Positions 61,001 through 64,000 of a stretch of DNA of 64,000 bases are shown piece by piece (the stretch's first letter is position 1; every line of letters starts with the position of its first letter). The stretch comes from Dysidea avara. Taxonomy: Eukaryota; Porifera; Demospongiae; Dictyoceratida; Dysideidae. The stretch covers positions 27,175,555-27,239,554 of the forward strand of contig NC_089276.1 in NCBI RefSeq assembly GCF_963678975.1, given 5' to 3'. The position numbers and the translations under genes are program-made. The notes beneath the pieces are model-generated. The model saw only the letters and a list, made by a program, of their open reading frames with translations. It ran no database searches and was not told the origin of the DNA.

Positions 61001-61382
61001 GCTGTTCACTTTCACTGAATAACCGATTAATCGAACGGAGATTTCCAATAAATAATTCAATAACTGGTGATAAGCTGATAATCGGCTCCTAATTATTTCA
61101 GTCAAATACACACTAGAATTTTGAGTAGCTTTTGAGTGCTGAACATACCAATCACTGTAATTTGGTGACTGGATCTTGGTATAATGCATTTCAATAAAAA
61201 TCAATCTGACAAGCACATGTGCTCCATAAAGAAATATTTACTGTTTTAAAGCCATGCATAAATAGTGACATTTAACTGTACTGATTAACCGATTATCATC
61301 AATTCAATTATTGTTGACCAATAAACGATTAAAATTTTGCATGTGTTCAATTCTAGTGGGTTTTAGTTTAAATCATAATCTA

Positions 61383-61610
61383 CTACTACTAAAAAAAATG
61401 TTCATTTAAAAATGAAGTAGAGATCTACACAATAAATAGTGAAACAAGAGATGAATGATGGTATTACAGCATAGCTCGGTGGGGGAAGTCTCTACTGTAT
61501 AATTGAACAAAATAATTGTTATGCCAAAGTAGGGACTTACCCACTGAGCTATGCTGTAATACCATCATTCATCTCTTGTTTCACTACTTTTTATCACTTG
61601 AATTCCTACT
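61383..61610. mobile_element. Hairpin MITE
   Basis: AGTGAAACAAGAGATGAATGA, GGTATTACAGCATAGCT and its exact inverse (AGCTATGCTGTAATACC, TCATCTCTTGTTTCACT) form a long stem. The CACTACTTTTTAT end recurs near 6835. Confidence 0.8.
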
Positions 61611-62329
61611 TAATTTTAATTAGTTTGTTTAGTTTTTGTTGTTGTAGCACAGCTAGCTACAGTGTAACTTGTGACTGTTCTATTAGAATATCACGCATGA
61701 CTATTGACTGTTGTATTAGAGTATCTCGAGTCAGCCAAGGGGTGTGTAGCTACGTGGTTAGACCAGTAAGGTAGATCATAATCTTGTTTACTGTTAAGTA
61801 AATCCATACTCTGTTGCTATTAGTCCACCTAGATCATTATCTGATGGGCATGGTCGTGGACCTATCACGAATGGATCCCAATCGCAAAGTCTAGCTACTA
61901 TATCTCTTATAGTAGCGCTTGGTCTGAATTGCTTCTGAAATTCAGCTCTAAAACAATTTTGTGACATCTAAGTATGCTGCTGAAAGAAAGTGTTGATATG
62001 GAAAATTAATGCCTTGATATGACTTCCTTGGATGAAGAAGATGAGCACTTTGATTGAAGATAAAAAAGACAAAGTGCAGAGTGAGATTCGTTGGAACCCC
62101 AAAAGACACATCCCACTGGAGAGTTTGTTATCATGGCATAAAATGGTGGCTGTGCGCTGCTTTGTTTGGCCTCTATCCTTGCTACTGCGGTCAGTCAGGC
62201 AGTGAGGAAAAAATTCCAGTTTAGGCACTTTTTAAAAATTCTATATCCGGCACCTTTAAATGTATTGTTATATTTAAAATGCTGTATTAGTACTAGTACT
62301 ATACCATAAACGTGATTTTCATCGGATGA
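61611..62329. other. Gene-free stretch
   Basis: Two dispersed-motif copies (61672 and 61703). No exon recognised. Confidence 0.35.
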
Positions 62330-63700
62330 GTTATGCGCAAACACAGTTCCCCACTAACATTATTATACACCTTAGTCTCCCACATTACAGGTCCTGGAGA
62401 TCACAGGCTTCAGCCAGACAAGGTGCAATGCACTGGCCTCAACCTGAGGGAACTACCTTCTTCAGTGATCATGGTATCCCTTGTGTATCCTCCATTAACA
62501 GGTCTTATTATATACCTTCAAGTGTGATGTTTGATTGTGTGTTTCAGTTATGACATCATATGTGTATATACATTAAAAACTATATAATTTCATACTTTGG
62601 TCATACTTCATAACTTTCAGTATCAACACGTAATTCTCCACTTTATTGATAATGCTTTTCCTAGAACTAATTCTATTCATTATCAGCAGTAAAGATACTG
62701 TAACACTCTTTGTTTTTATTACTTACATCAATCAACATATCATTCCAAATGTGATGACCAAGTTCAGTAGACCAAAACTTTGATACGAGTCGTGATGTGT
62801 ACCTGGAAAGATTACACAGAGATCAGATTCAGTAGATCCTTTCAGCAAACTCTCTGCTTTAAGGACTTTACATATATCAAACTGTTTATATAGTGTATAC
62901 ATAGCAGAAGTGTTTATACCTTACATGGTATAATTTGTACATGTATTCAGTAACTGTTGAAATCCTCCAAATCACTATACTCTCATGTGACCAGCCACTG
63001 GTAACTGATGTGACCAATTATTTCTTCTGGAGACACAGATAGTCACTTGAATGTTATGGTAGGGACATTACAATGAATGAAATCATCTCCTCATAACTAA
63101 TAATGTGGTGGGAAATAGCTGAAATGTATAAACGTATAAAATAAAACAAATACATACCAGGTACCAGTATACAATATAGTTAACTACGTAGACACTATAC
63201 TAGTGATGCACCGATACCGATACTAGTATCGGTATCGGCCCTATTTTGGCAGTATCGGACTTGTATCGGTAAAACTATAAATGCCCGATACCAACCGATA
63301 CTTTAAGTGACGTCAGTTAATTACTTATCAAGATGGCGGCATACATAGCGCATTGAACGGAGTTGAGCAAAAGCTGATATAAGCCATGAATTCCTTACAA
63401 GAAGCCAGCTACTAGCATTATTAGTACAGTGGAAACTGAAGTAAGCCACGAAATAAGATTCATTGAAGCCATAAACTTATCTTTGCGTAATTGATAGTCA
63501 CAAAACCAGCAAACTGCAGTTGATGGGATTAGCAAATGAGTTTAGTAAGCTAAATCACTAGCTGTTTCTTGTAAGAAATGCCTGTGGGGCAAAGTATTGG
63601 TATCGGATTGGTATCAACCATTTCTGGCCTCAAATGTATCGGTATCGGATCGGTAGTGAAAAAATGGTATCGGTGCATTACTATACTATACAGACATCAA
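62330..63700 (+). repeat. Duplicated segment, copy 2
   Basis: Colinear with 42690-45760 but without that copy's insertions. It is itself interrupted by the MITE at 63201-63683. The roughly 150-bp block at 62330-62480 is among the best conserved. Confidence 0.8.
63201..63683. mobile_element. hAT-like MITE with GGTATCGG ends
   Basis: TAGTGATGCACCGATACC and GGTATCGGTGCATTACTA are inverted, with many sub-terminal ATCGGTATCGG words. CACTATAC (63193-63200) and TACTATAC (63684-63691) form an 8-bp duplication with one mismatch. Duplicated segment copy 1 shows the uninterrupted site at 45741-45752. Confidence 0.9.
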
Positions 63701-63729
63701 AGTAATCATGTCCCTATACAGGGTAGTTG

Positions 63730-64000
63730 ATGAGTCTTACAAAGATGTGTACACTGTCAACATAAAATACTTCCCATTCAAAAATATAAGAATTCAGTTT
63801 TCCAGCAGAATTTTTTTTGTGACTTAAACTTACTTCACAATAATTTGGACCTCACACATAACCCACTAATCTAATTTACATGCTTTCATTTGTTTGTGAG
63901 GTCCCCTAGGGAACCTTTGCAAAAATTATAAGAATATAATGGCACCAGTCACAAAACTGTTCGTTCAGGTTTGTACTTTTCTTATATAGAGCTACCTGTG
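63730..64000. repeat. Dispersed repeat family B (runs off the window)
   Basis: AATATAAGAATTCAGTTTTCC, GTTTGTGAGGTCCCCTAGGG and TATAGAGCTACCTGTG as in 53340-54790. Confidence 0.7.

Overview
The window is eukaryotic nuclear DNA and most probably comes from a sponge-like early animal. It is AT-rich, its coding exons are separated by GT-AG introns of a few tens of bases to about 5 kb, and it is crowded with short inverted-repeat elements. The protein families are metazoan: CARD, SEFIR-like and Death domains, FAM98, a secreted DNRLRE protein and a PKA-like kinase. The sponge assignment is inference from this mix; no taxonomic marker is present.

Layout. 1.8-9.2 kb (+): a four-exon gene with phase-1 introns encoding CARD, Pro-rich linker, SEFIR-like domain and Death domain, the most interesting gene here. 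10-11.7 kb: a decayed non-LTR retrotransposon. 12.6-13.4 kb: a TIR element. 13.4-13.7 kb: a broken Death-domain exon. 14.3-15.8 kb: a large fold-back element. 16.0-27.2 kb (-): a complete 11-exon FAM98 gene (397 codons plus stop, all phases consistent), subunit type of the DDX1/RTCB tRNA-ligase complex. Its start faces a candidate + strand first exon about 200 bp away. 27.7-28.3 kb (+): an intronless secreted DNRLRE-domain gene. 31.9-35.9 kb (+): an unprocessed, multiply broken PKA/PRKX-like kinase pseudogene. 36.1-37.4 kb: relic of a transposon-associated protein. From about 38 kb to the end I see no convincing host gene; the region is a mosaic of nested repeats whose order of insertion can be read from empty sites in paralogous copies.

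How the genes relate. The CARD-SEFIR-Death gene and the Death-domain relic suggest an innate immune/adaptor signalling neighbourhood. The FAM98 gene is housekeeping and unrelated. The DNRLRE protein is extracellular. No operon-like organisation, CRISPR array, rRNA or tRNA gene was seen. Exon boundaries were read by eye from splice consensus and reading-frame phase, so transcript evidence would be needed to finalise them.
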